Below, piece after piece: positions 24,865 through 46,763 of a stretch of DNA of 64,000 nt; the stretch's first letter is position 1, and each line of letters begins with the position of its first letter. Position numbers and translations under genes: made by a program. Under the pieces are notes generated by a model. The model was not told the DNA's origin. It ran no database searches and worked only from the letters and a program-made list of their open reading frames with translations. Where the stretch lies: positions 3,632,284-3,696,283 of the forward strand of contig NC_058061.1 of the NCBI RefSeq assembly GCF_020085105.1. The letters run 5' to 3'. The stretch comes from Siniperca chuatsi. Its lineage: Eukaryota; Chordata; Actinopteri; Centrarchiformes; Sinipercidae.

Positions 24865-25048
24865 GCACTCCCACGTGAGGGGTGTTAACGCTGCAGCTGA
24901 CAGGAGAGGACAAATACTGTTATTGATCACATGGGCTGCATGTTAATACAGAGGGGAAATATTCATCACTCGATAAGCATAAAAGTTAAAGAGAAAGTGG
25001 TAGAAAATAACTAAGTACATTTAGCCAAGTACTGTACTAAAGTACTTA

Positions 25049-25798
25049 GAATCAGAGTCAGAAATACTTTATTGATCCCTGAGGGGAAACTCTTTCCTTA
25101 CAGCTGCTCACTATCATGTCAGTGCACACAGGAGTAGAAGTACTAAGCAAATCAAAATATAATACAGGTAAGATAAATTAAGTACAAAGTGGATTTACCG
25201 GTTGATAATAAGTATGTACGGTATAATAATGCAAAGTAATAATAGTGCAATAATGAGTGCTGTCAAGTTAAGGGCAGCTTATTAAGATGATTATGAGACG
25301 GAGGATATTGCACAGCAGTAATAGAAGTATTAATAAATATCAATAAATAGGGAATTTTAAACTGAAAAGAGTGTATTGCACAATTATTTCAAGTATTGCA
25401 GTGATGTTAACGATCAATTTCCAGTTTAATGACTTAGGGTCACACAGACTGACACTTAAAGTTAAAGAGTCTGATGGCCACAGGCAGGAATGACTTCCTG
25501 TGGTGCATTCTGGGAGGATGAGTCTTTCGCTGAAGGTGCTCCTTTGTTTGACCAGCACGTCATGGAGCGGGTGGGAGACGCTGTCCAAGATGGCGTGTAG
25601 TTTGGCCAGCATCCTCCTCTCTGACACCACCGCCAGAGAGTCCAGCTCCACCCCCACAATGTCACCGGCCTTACGGATCAGTTTGTTGAGTCTGTTGGAG
25701 TCCGCTACCCTCAGCCTGCTGCCCCAGCATGCAACAGCATACAGGACAGCACTGGCCACCACAGACTCATAAAACATCCTCAGCATTGTCCGGCAGAG
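25049..25798 (-). mobile_element. LINE 3' fragment with reverse-transcriptase C-terminus (Rex1-like, tentative)
   Basis: Minus-strand reading frame at about 25440-25786 encodes MLRMFYESVVASAVLYAVAC, RLNKLIRKAGDIVG and HPLHDVLVKQRSTFSERL, the C-terminal part of a fish non-LTR retrotransposon polyprotein. Its 3' UTR runs to 25049 and ends in 'gaatcagagtcag'. Target-site duplication GTACTTA at 25042-25048 and 25799-25805. 5' truncated, as is usual for LINEs. Confidence 0.8.
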
Positions 25799-26178
25799 GT
25801 ACTTAAGAGATACTTGTACTTTACTCGTTGTAAAGTAAAGTTGTACTTGTACTTTACTTGAGTATTTCCATTTTCTGCTACTTCTCTAAATTTCAGAGGG
25901 AAATACTTTTTACTCCACTACGTTTATTTGATAACTTACTAGTTATACTTTGCAAATTCAGATTAAGAATACAAAATACAGTGTAATCAACAAATAAATT
26001 ATGGTATTATTATATCAATAAGACTTTATTGATCCCCAGGGGGAGATTCGCAAGCTACCCACAAGTATATGAAGAAATATATATATAAATAAATAAAAAT
26101 TAGCCACACATTTACCAGCTGCTATGTTAAAGTGTTGAACACATTAGTGCATCAATAATCATAATCTAGTTGTATAAT

Positions 26179-26268
26179 ACGGGGATGAGAATGACTTCCG
26201 GATGGGAGCCGAAACGTCTTGATTCTGAAAACAGTGTCCAGATGACTACGACTGAAACCTTTTCTACG
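26179..26268 (+). mobile_element. 90-bp short inserted element, copy 1
   Basis: Flanked by a perfect 13-bp duplication (ctagttgtataat) at 26166-26178 and 26269-26281. It contains 'cttccggatgggagccgaaa' and 'gtgtccagatgactacga'. A 67-bp copy is at 52581-52647. No coding capacity. Confidence 0.7.
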
Positions 26269-26569
26269 CTAGTTGTATAATGTACATTATTCTGAAAAGG
26301 GCCATTCTGCATAATGAGTACTTTACTTTTGGTACTTTAAGTAGTTTGCTGCTAATACTTTTGTACTTTTACTTGTAACTACACTGTGGTATTGCTACTT
26401 TTACTCAAGTAAAAGATCTGAGTACTTTTTCCACCACTGGTTAAAGGGGCACTCCAGCAATTTAGTATTACACCTCTATGAAACTGGGGGCCTTGTGAGC
26501 AGCTGGATCCTACATTTCCCACAATGCAACTCAGTAGTCTTTCATTTCTCCCTGCCTGTTTGGGAACTA

Positions 26570-26965
26570 CGCTTAATTTGCTTTCTTAATGAGAATTAAA
26601 TGAGAAGATTGATACTACTTTCATGTGTGCACTGTAAATGTGAAGCCACAGCCAGCAGCCAGTTAGCTTAGCTTAGCATAAAGACTGGAAACAGGGGGAA
26701 ACGGTTAGCCTGGCTCTGTCCAAAAGTAACAATATCCGCCTGCCAGCACTTCTAAAGCTCACTAAACACTTTATAACTTGTTTGTTTCACCTGTACAAAA
26801 ACCGAAGTATAGTTTTAAGGGGGTTTATGTCGGCTACAGGGCTATTTCTTTGCTAGGACCACTTACTTCCTGGAGTCTCTGCTGGTTGCCTGGCAACTGG
26901 CTCCCAGTCATCTAATTCTCTGTAAGAAAGTGAATAAGCGTATGCCCAAAATGTCGAACTTTTTT
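26570..26965. repeat. MITE-like palindromic element, copy 3
   Basis: 'gccagttagcttagcttagc' plus 'ataaagactggaaacagggg', and ends 'atgagaagattgatac' / 'gtaagaaagtgaataagcg', as in copies 1 and 2 (215-1065). The right arm is more diverged. Confidence 0.6.
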
Positions 26966-28034
26966 CTTTGAATGCCCTCGTCTTTCGAACTCCACACCTC
27001 CAGTTTATAACGCAGGTCAGACAAATATTTGAAGTCTAAATTCAAACCTCACTCAAATATTACAGTGACATAAAAGGGTTATTTTAGAAAGCCGCCGTGG
27101 AGATTCAGCTGTTTCACACGGTAAGTAGTAGCTACTCCTTGTGACAAGTAAACAGACCTTTGTGTAAAATGTGTGGGGTGCCCCTAAGAGTTTAACACTC
27201 ACAAAACAATTTCATGAAGACTTTCATCAGATTTGACATTGGTGTCTCCATGGTAACACGAAAATAGCCCAACAACTGTAATTAGATTCTGATGAAAAGC
27301 AGCTATTTAGAGTATACTGACAAAAAAAATTAAATCTTCACCTACAAGAAGGAGATCACATCATACTATCTGTATCTTTTTCTCACCGAACATTTTATAA
27401 AAATGTGTATTATCACGTGCAGGCTACAGTATATTCTGTGTTTTAGCTGCGTAGCAGATTGTTTTGGGATAATTGTTGGTGGAGGTGACATTTTTGGTCA
27501 TTATTTTCTAGTTTGCTTTTCATTCCCACTGATGTCTGCCTGGTGATGACCTTGATGGTCGATGGAAATGTTCTTTAAAATCGTTTGGGAACCAAACATT
27601 GTTTATTAATTACCGCCAAAGAGTATGTGCCATTAAAATAGAAATCTAAAAACACCCCTACAAGTTGGGATGTGGAAAACAAGTCCATACCACTAGAATT
27701 ACATATTAATAGAGAAAGAGTGAAAACTTTAACAACCTTTTACTGATTATATGAAAGACATGCTGTACCTCTGAACCACACTGACTGTTTAAATGTACTT
27801 TTATGATTTTATTATACTTTAATATGCTACAACGTGCCTTGTTGTTGAAAGGTGCTACACAAATAAACAAATGTAAACAGTCAAATTCCCTATGAATGGT
27901 CCTGTCAGTACCTCTCAGCCGTTGTAATATTGTTTATTTAAATGTTTCTTCAGTCTTTACTTTGTCCTTGTTTTGTCTACCTTTAGATAGTTTAGCTGTT
28001 TTGAACTTTTCTTCAAAATAAAGTCACAAACGCT
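26966..28034. other. Intergenic stretch between grn and fam171a2
   Basis: Outside the repeat at 27455-27648 and an L2-like tail near 27785-27870 ('ttgttgaaaggtgctacaca'), no gene or recognised element is seen. Confidence 0.5.
27455..27648 (+). repeat. Dispersed repeat, partner of 32600-32790
   Basis: 'tttgggataattgttggtgg', 'gatgaccttgatggtcga' and 'tgtttattaattaccgccaa' occur in the same order and strand at 32600-32790 with small differences. Class unknown. Confidence 0.65.
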
Positions 28035-30399
28035 GACTGACCGTGGGAACAAATTTATTTCTATTTTGTCTCATGTACAGAAAGAATCAATTTACAGTTT
28101 ACAAACAACTGACCAGGTTTATGAAGCAAATGATTTACTGCACAGGATGGAGGCCTACAGTTCAATCCTCCTGAACCTCATATGAATTGTACTATCAAAA
28201 ATCCAGCAGAACGCTTTACCAAGTTTAACGTGTCGTCTCAGGGATTCAGTTCTTGTGTAAATCAGTTGTGACTGAATAATCTCTGTCCAAACACAAGTTC
28301 ACAAAATCTACTGAGAAAACAGATTTTCTCTTGTAAAACAAAAACAAGCAAGGAAAGCCACAATTGCACAACTCATAATAATTCCATATCTGGTCCAAAA
28401 AATGTACATTTACAGCAGTGGACACGACATTTCAGCAGGAATCGTTTAATGGTTGTGTTATTCTTCAGACTTTGAACTACATCACGTTTTCAGTTTGTAC
28501 CGTAGGCTACTGACACAGGCTTATGAACAGCAAGCAAATGGTGAAAAGGACCAACAAGTCAGCATGACCTCTATACAGACTTCAAGATTTTCACTTCATA
28601 ATCAACCTATAACTCTGCAAAAAAACAAAAAACACTAACCTCTTCAAGTTTTCTAAACTTGTGAGCTTTTACGATTCTGCTAGATGACATAACAGTTCAC
28701 AGTTGTTGATGCGTCATAGGCAGTGGTGATGCTAGTAACAGCGGGAGCGTGTTGGTCAGTATGTTATTGTTGTAAACATTTACGACCGGAAGTGAATTTT
28801 GTTAGAACTGGATTAAGGGAAAAGTCAGTGTATCTTCATATAACCAAGTTCATTTGGCAACACAGTTCAATGCGTAAGTGCATCACATTTTGTGCCAAAC
28901 ATCCTGGATCATTTCAAAAAAGGTTTAATTAAAAACACCCTATTCTATATGTTACATGCACATCGTATACACATAAAATCTCATATAGTTCATCATACCA
29001 TTTACAAGTTTGGTGAAAAAGAGGATAGATACAAGAAATTAAGATATTCAAGGACATAACAGCCGCAAGAAAAGTTGTCAGATTTGGCAGGCATGCTCCC
29101 CAGAGTGACGTGTGTTGCTGTTACCACAATGCAGTGTGCTTATTGGTGCCTGCCGATCAGTTTAGGTGACGACTAACTGCATTTTAAAAAGGGACCTGCA
29201 TGCCTATCACTCGATCCTATGTGAAAGAAGGCACTTACAGGAGAGAAGTGGTACAGGCCCTGTCTACAAACAACCCCTGTAGATCTCAGTAGAACATTGA
29301 ATAGGTAAGTCTTATTGGTTGTCTACGCAGGAGCCCGAAGAACTGTGGGGGGCTTTTGGTGCCTTCTGTTTACTTCATACATTCATATGCATGCAACCTT
29401 TCTATACCAAATCTTTCAAATGAGTGGGAATCTATTTACACAAGAGAAATCGCAAAGAAGTCTCTGTTGGCCAAAAAAAACCTCAACAACAGGAGAAAGG
29501 CAGAAATGCAGAATTTTGGCAAAATTGTAGATCACTGCGGTAAATCAATGACTGAAAGGACGACGGAAACACTTGAAGATGACGCTCAACATTTCAAATC
29601 ATTACTATCTGAATAAGTAATTTCAACACATGAACACAGTACAGGAGGAAGAGGAAATCAAGTACATCCCTGAAGGAGCAAAATGCAAGTCGCACGTTGG
29701 ACTTTATAGATTGCATTATCCGTTCACAGGGGCTCAAGACAAAATCAGTACAACTGATAGATAGGTTTCCTACATATTCAAGCTTTGGGAAGCTGTTTCC
29801 TTTAAAGAAAATGTATCCTAGTTACAGTTTAGAGCAGGGGAGTAGTCAAGGAAACACAGGCGCATATCTTCTAACATCAATATGAGCCTTTGTGTGGAAT
29901 AAGTCCAGGGAAGGAAATCTAATTCACCTAAATACCCATCAATACCATAGAAAATGTCATCCACTTCCAAATACTTGGTAAGTATCAATCAATCAATTAT
30001 CAAATGATTAGTAAGTGCTTTACTCTTATATTTTGCTCTATAAAATGGCTATTTCCACAGTCAGTATATGCAATGGCTCAGACGATGGTTCAGTGATGTG
30101 ATAGGTGACAGAATTCACAATAATCTGGATAGGTTATAGGTCAGTGTACGATAGATCATCTCAGTGGAAACCAGTGAGATTAACTGACAGTGAGACTACG
30201 AGAGTAATCAGAAAGTGCAAAAGCACCTCACCAGAAACACAAAGGTCAAACAACGACCTGAAAATGGACCAGTGAAGCATGGTTGTGCTTATTGTGATCT
30301 ATCTCTGTGAAAACATCACTCTTCTTCCATGTTTGATGTGGAAAGATTCCCCTTTGAAAAGATTGTTAAAAGGTCCAGTGTTCAGTAAGTTCAACAAGC
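28035..30399 (-). other. fam171a2: Probable fam171a2 3' UTR
   Basis: AATAAA on the minus strand (plus 28054-28059) is a plausible polyadenylation signal 2.3 kb after the stop codon. None of the repeat families that crowd the rest of the window was recognised between 28060 and 30399, which suits a retained UTR. No supported coding frame. Confidence 0.45.
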
Positions 30400-40391
<9,992 letters not shown>

Positions 40392-40640
40392 CCTTGCAAC
40401 TACATCTCTAGTCCCAGCTCGGCGGCCATGTGTCCATATTCCTCCCAGCCAGTGTGTGCGAGCCGTTCACTCCGCAGACACAGCTCGGGTGTCGGGCTTT
40501 GAATGGTGCTGAGATGCTTCGCCTTGTTTTTATTGTCCGAGGTGGAGAGGGGAAAAGTGTCCAACGTTTCCCTCTGCTGATCTCAAGTGGAACAGCGACT
40601 CTCACTCTGCACAACTGTGTTGTTCCTCATTTATTGGCTT
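40392..40640 (-). promoter_or_regulatory. fam171a2: Probable fam171a2 5' UTR / promoter region
   Basis: Locally GC- and CpG-richer than the surrounding introns and directly upstream of the signal-peptide exon. No TATA box stands out. Transcription start is not determined. Confidence 0.4.
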
Positions 40641-40747
40641 TAATGTGGAGAACACGTTCAGAAATCATGGAAGAGTTCATATCTGCCCACAGATGACAGG
40701 AGCAAAATGTAAAATAGTCATATATTCATATTATAGTATTATATTCC

Positions 40748-41335
40748 AGTGGTGGAAAGTAACTGAGTCCATTAACTCAAGTCAAGTTCAGTTATACTCT
40801 ACTCAGATATTTTACTCAAGTAAAAGTACAAGTACTCTGTTAGAAGTACTGCATTAAGCAAAACTACAAAAGTATTAGCATCAAAATATACTTAAAGTAC
40901 AAAAAGTATTCATTATGCAGAAAGGCTGTTTATTATAATATATATATGTATTATTGAATTATCGATGCATTAATGAGTTTGTCACTTTAATGTTGCAGCT
41001 GGTAAAGGTGGAGCTTATTTCTCAGTACATAAATACTACTGGTAGCTTGTGAATTTCACCAAAGCTTCAATAAAGTTTTATCTTTATCCGTAATAATATT
41101 CCGTAATTTATTTGTTGGTTATATATATTTTGTATTATTAATCTGTATCTGCAAAGTAAGCAAAGTTATCAAATGTATCAGAGTAAAAAGTACGATGTTT
41201 GCGTCTGAGATGTGGTGGAGTAGAAGAACAAAGCAGCAGAAAATAGAAATACTCAAGTAAAGTACAAGTACCTTAAAATGACTGTACTTGAGTAAATGTA
41301 GGCCTACTTAGTTACTTTCTGCCACCGCTTCATTA
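40748..41335. mobile_element. hAT-like MITE
   Basis: 'cagtggtggaaagtaactga' at the left and 'actttctgccaccgctt' at the right, inverted. Interior 'tactcaagtaaaagtacaag' and 'cgtaatttatttgttggtta'. Confidence 0.65.
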
Positions 41336-41387
41336 CATTTCAGAGGGAAATGTAATAAATTAATTTTACACACAAAACATGTGATCT

Positions 41388-42550
41388 GTGGTGGAATAAA
41401 CTGTAAAAATACCACATCAAAAAGAGGAGTACGCCATTACAAGTAAAAGTACTGCATTCAAAATGTCACTTAGGTTAAAGTATAGAAGTATTATCAGGAA
41501 AGTGTACTTAAAGTATCAAAAAGCCCAATAATATAACATATTGTTGGGTTATTATCTTTGTCATTGATACACAGTGAGGTAATGTTCTTGCTAGTTTTTC
41601 TCTGAATTTGGGTTTAAGATCACTCAACACATGGAGCGGTGTGTATTTTATAGGCTTGTCACAGTATTTTTATACTCAGAATATTTCAGTTTCACTAACA
41701 AATAGATTAAGGGTTTAGTATTTCCTGAAATTTATTTCCTGGCAGTGAGGAGCTTTAATTGAAACAACATTTATTACTTTTATGTGTGGCAATAAAATTC
41801 ACAGATGATATAATTAACAGTTAACTAAGTAAGTAAATTTCCACACAAAAATATGCTCCGCTTTTACTTTGTTATAAATTAAACTACCCAACAGTAAAGT
41901 ATTCAAAATTAGCTCCATCTCAACCAGCTGCAACATTAAAATGCTGCTTAATGTATCAGTCCAGTATAATCAGCATTGGAAGAACTACATCGGATCCTTT
42001 ACTGAAGTAAAAGTAGAAATACTGCAGTGTAAAAATACTTCATTACAAGTGACAGTCAGCGTGTGGATCAAGGTGCGTTTTGCATTTCACGCCATTTTAT
42101 TTTGTTCAATTTCAGAGGCTTAAAGTAAAATCTGTTTAATACTTTGAGTACAATGTGAATTACTTTATATACTGTTGTGTAGTGTAATCTATAAAAAAAA
42201 GTATCATATTTTAGATGCTGATCATACTGTAAGTTTTGTGTGTAAAATCTTAATCTAAAAAGTAACCAGTAACATTAGCGGTCAGATAATGTAGTGAAGT
42301 AAAAGTACAAATACTACAGTTAAAGTACCTCAAGTGCTTATAACTGTTTACTGCTAGTAGATGTACTTAGTTACTTTGCACCACTGACTGTAATATAGTA
42401 CTGCTGGCGATTCTGCCTGCATAATGAGTACTTTTACTTTTAATACTTTAAGCACATCTTTCTGATAGTATTTCTGTATTTTGGCCAAAGTAAAATGTAT
42501 GCAGGACTTCTACTTGTGGAGTACTTTAAGTTATGGTATTGCTGCTTTTA
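41388..42550. mobile_element. Cluster of hAT-like MITE fragments
   Basis: Repeated phrases 'tacaagtaaaagtactgcat', 'aaatacttcattacaagtga', 'taatgagtacttttactttt' and 'tactgctagtagatgtactt' show at least three degraded, adjoining copies of the same family. Confidence 0.55.
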
Positions 42551-43202
42551 CCACTGATTTACCTTGAAGGGGATCTTAGTAAAGCTAAATATAACTGCAT
42601 TCAAAGTGTGTTTGTTTGTTTAGGCAGAAAAATGTTTCTAAAGAAGCGAAGCAGCTCAGGCTCAGTTTGTCGTGGACCGAACCTCCCACTGTGGTCTGTT
42701 ACTCACATTAGAGCTGAAACCTAGAGAGGGGAGAGGTGCTGGACTGCAGACTGATCTTCCCATTGATCCAGGTTTCTCTCTGCCTACTTGCACCGCTTGA
42801 CAGCAGCAGCTGTTAGTCATATTTATCATTTTTATTAAAAATTAATGTTGCACAAGTATTTTATTCCTGGCAATGTGGTGAGGTGTTTGTGGATTTATTG
42901 TTAAAAAAAAAAATGCAGCACACTGGTATTTAATTTTCATTTCAGAGATCCAAGCTCGTGCCTGTGTGGCTGTATATGTGATAGCTTTTCAGAGTCTACT
43001 GATGGTCTGCTAAGAGGGCAAAACTAAATCAAAAGTTTGAAAACATCTTGCTAAAGTCAAATACAAAGCAACTTAAAGGTAATAAATAAAATCTGGTAAC
43101 ACTTCACTTTAAACCCACCTATTTAGCATTTAGCAGGATATGAACACTTGATTATTTTTAACACACTATAATGCTGTTATAAACAGATATAAGTACATTT
43201 TA

Positions 43203-43290
43203 GCTGTAATAATAATGATTTTATTTATATAGTACCTTTCAAAGTTACAAAGTGCTTTACAATAAAAACAAATAATAAAAGTAATTAAAG
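43203..43290 (-). mobile_element. L2-like LINE tail (reverse)
   Basis: 'tttatttatatagtaccttt' then 'caaagttacaaagtgcttta' is the reverse complement of the usual L2 3' tail. Confidence 0.45.
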
Positions 43291-43875
43291 TCCAGCAGTG
43301 TCGGTCCGTCCACCACTTTGGTCCAGACTGAAATATCTTAACAACTATTGGACAGATTGCCATGAAATTTGATGTTTAGCAGGTGTAATGTTTACCATGT
43401 TCACCAGCGTAGTTTAGTGTGTTAGCATGCTAACATTTGCTAATAAGCACTAAAGACAAAGTACAGCTGAGACTGATGAAAGCCAGTAGTAGTGCAGGTA
43501 TTTGGTCATAAACCAAAGTATTGGACAAATTAACATTTTGACCTGATGGTGGCGCTAGATGAAAAGTCAGAGGATCACAGAGTTATTACAATTCATCCTG
43601 AGGGGAACGTGAATGTCTGAACCAAATTTTATCAAAATCCATTCAATAGTTGTCGAGATATTTCACTCAAAGCAGAAAAAGTCAGTGGATCACCGAAGTC
43701 ATTAGGATTCATCCTCTGGGGAACGTGAATGTTTGTGCCAGATTTAATGCACACCTGGTGGACGGCTAAGTTGGACAATGCAACCCCGTGGAAGAAAAGG
43801 TACAATCAATCCATCTAATAGTCGTTGAGATACCTGAGTCTGGAACATTGTCGCTTCTAGAGCCGTGCTGCTAGC
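43291..43875. repeat. Dispersed repeat with internal sub-repeats
   Basis: 'tgttagcatgctaacatttg' and repeated 'cattcatcctgaggggaacg'-like units ('gaatgtctgaacc', 'gaatgtttgtgcc'). The same phrases occur inverted at 54030-54840. Confidence 0.6.
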
Positions 43876-45649
43876 ATGACTAACAAAAAGTTGAACCTTA
43901 CTGAGTGTTATCTAACGCCTGTTCGCACTGAGTTTATTAGAGACGTGACATCAGAAAACTGAACCATCAAGTCTGACAGCTGTCTGAAACTAACGTGAGC
44001 AAAGTTAAAGTAGATTTAGACACAACCTCTCATTACTTCCAGGTCCTTCTGAGTGAAGCTAATTGGTTCTCTATAACGTTCTTATCTTTTTGATGTCTTT
44101 TTAATGACTTAATAAAGAAAATGGGTTTTGGAAATTAGTCAGCTGCTGCTTGGAAGATATTAAATTAGATCAAAACAGCCACTGGAAGATCTACATACAA
44201 AAAGGGATACAAGAGTAGACTCTTTGAAATTTAAACCCTTGATTAAAGTAATGTCTGTGCATGAAATTCCTCAGCAGTCAGATCAGGAGGCAACCTTGAA
44301 TCAGCAGGGAAGGACGGAGATTTTGGGAACTCCCCACTCGGACAATCAGCCGTTGTTCTCCTGCAGGCCCCTTCACATGATTGTTATTGCTTCATTTTAC
44401 AAATGTACTCATCTGATGTTCCAGAAAACTGCTCATGTTGAGCAACAAAGAGCAGAAACATGGCATGTATTAAAGCATGAAAGAAGATCGTAAACAACTC
44501 GTGGAAAAAGTGAACAGAGGTTAAATGTCATGTAGAGGAAAGTATTTCTTCCTCTCTGGTATTTTAAGTACTTTCATATACAGAATATGTACAATTCATC
44601 AAAAGCAGATGGTTGATGTAAAGGCCTGGTTCAGAAATAATAAGTGATAAAAAAGTACGTTTATATGAAGAGACACTTTCTATGGAAGCAAAAAAAAAAG
44701 TAGAAATTCATATAAAAATAAGTTCCCAATATTCAAATAAACTATATTCAAGTATTCAATTTAATTGATAATTTTCAAACCTGAAAATTCAAGTCTGATG
44801 AATCGATCAGACCTCTGTCCTTTAGGTTTCTTTCTTTCAGTCACATGGGAAAGTTTACATGAGTGACGAAACTCTGGAGACTTGAATTTTCTATCTGAAT
44901 TTTTGAACACGTAAAGAAGAAGATTTTTTGAAATAACTTGGCATCACCTTCTGGAAATTTCAAACCACATAAATTCAGATAGATGGTTGTCAAAGGAAAA
45001 ATATTTCAATGCTATAAATTCAGTGGTATGTAAATTTCAACATTAAAGAGCAACAAATTCAAAAAACGCATTCGAATCCTCTTTTTATTGCAAAACTGTG
45101 CAATAACAAACAACAATAGACATGCAAAGGGTTAAGGGCTAAATCAAACATAAGAAGACGACGGAAATAAAAAAGGTTCAGCAGTTCAGACAATAATATA
45201 ATTTACAAATACTGAGAGTCTTTGGAGTTAGTAGAGTGCTGAATAGTTTGTTTGTACTGTTGCATTTCATTTATAAACATTTTAAATAAAGGTTTATAAA
45301 ATTTACTTTTGTGAAAGTTTGCTAAGATGAATATTTATAATATAATACTGTTTTTGTTCTGAACTGCAGACGTCATAAAAAACAACGAGTAAAGAGTATA
45401 AGGACAGCGCCAAACGCTTGAAACAAGCAGCCACCTTCACTGACGGCCAAGATGGAGTTTCAGAGCCGTGGACAGAATTACTATTAAAAATAACTTCTGT
45501 TGCAATAAACACTATAAAATGGGACCAGGATCAATAGACAGCGTGATAAAGTGACTGTAGATGTGATTTACTAACTCAAAAAGTGGATTTAGTGTTAAGA
45601 TACTCTTTAAGTTGTGGTTAAATGTCACAATTAGGTTGCTCAAAAAATT

Positions 45650-46070
45650 CGAATGTGGTAGTTTGGTGTTGTCACTTCCTGGTTTATTTTGTAGTATTCT
45701 TTTTCCCTTGTGTGTCTTGTGTTTTTACTTCCTGTCTGTGTTTTCCCTCCAGTTTTGATTGTTGGTCCTCCCTTGATTGTTGGCACCTGTGTCTTGTTAT
45801 CTCACCTCCCCTGTCTTTTCTTTGTTCTGTGTCGGATCATCGTTGTACACATGGTGTTGTTGCGGCAAAGCGTATTGTGAGTTTATCTTGGATTCTAGGA
45901 TTTTGGATTTTTGGATTTTGGCTTTTGTCTGCTCATTACCTGTCTGCTCACCTCTGCCTGTTCTTGCCTGCATTCGACCCAACAATAAACACGGTAGCCA
46001 TCCGGCTACTTCACCCTGAGACCGCTTCCTTGTCATCTGCTTTTGGGTCCACATACTTCTCTATTTAGCA
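45650..46070 (+). mobile_element. Retroelement 3' tail or solo-LTR-like segment
   Basis: Promoter/UTR-like pyrimidine-rich phrases ('gattgttggcacctgtgtct', 'tctcacctcccctgtctttt') end in 'caacaataaacacggtagcc' and 'cttgtcatctgcttttgggt', a pattern common at fish retroelement ends. The open frame across it is T/C-rich and not recognised as protein. Confidence 0.4.
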
Positions 46071-46763
46071 CCTCGCCTTACGACATCGAATTATTATCGT
46101 ATTTCTTCACTTCCATGCTGTGCAAACATCTTCTGCAGGGAGCACTTGCTGAGTATTAGCAGCCATACATGTAAAATATCTATTTTTATCTATTCCAAAA
46201 AATAATTTGCTTAATAAATGATCAATGGTTAAATTTGAGAAATCATCATTACTTTGCATCATAACAAGCCTCCTTTTAGACTCAGTGGTTTTTATTAAAC
46301 TCACCCTCGAGGGTCAGGTGCTCTGGCAAGTTCAGAGAACACAACTGTCTCCTTTCAGGTTGAATCAGACATGTGGAGAATAAAGTCCAGTCTGAGGCCA
46401 AATGTTTGACTGTCTTCAGCACATGAATCCTATTTATAAGCGCATGGGATCAACTATGGGAAGATCACAAGAAGACAAACTGAAATGATCCTCGTAAGGA
46501 GACCATACAGCAAGAGATGCATGAACAACATACAAAATTTCACTGGAAAATGTAGCGTATGTTGCCAAAAAGGTAAATAAAAGTGATATGTTACTGTAAT
46601 TAGTTATTAATTAATAAGTTATTTTGTACAGATATGAGTACTAATTAGGAAAATGTTGAAAAAAATGACTGTAGTTGTTAAAAACATGCTTGTATTCACA
46701 TTAAAAGGACATGTAGCGCTTAGCAAACATTTTCAAAGTACAGATGTACATACCATCGACCAG

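Larger units (their letters stand above)
24995..26437. mobile_element. hAT-like MITE split by later insertions
   Basis: The left part (24995-25048, 'agtggtagaaaataactaag') and right part (25799-26437, ending 'agtactttttccaccactgg') form one MITE of the 21287 family. It is interrupted by a LINE at 25049-25798 with a 7-bp duplication GTACTTA at both sides, by a short LINE tail at about 26009-26090, and by a 90-bp element at 26179-26268. Confidence 0.7.

Noticed and set aside
45622..46068. 148-codon plus-strand frame
   Set aside because: Phe/Cys/Leu-rich translation of a pyrimidine-rich retroelement tail; no recognisable domain.
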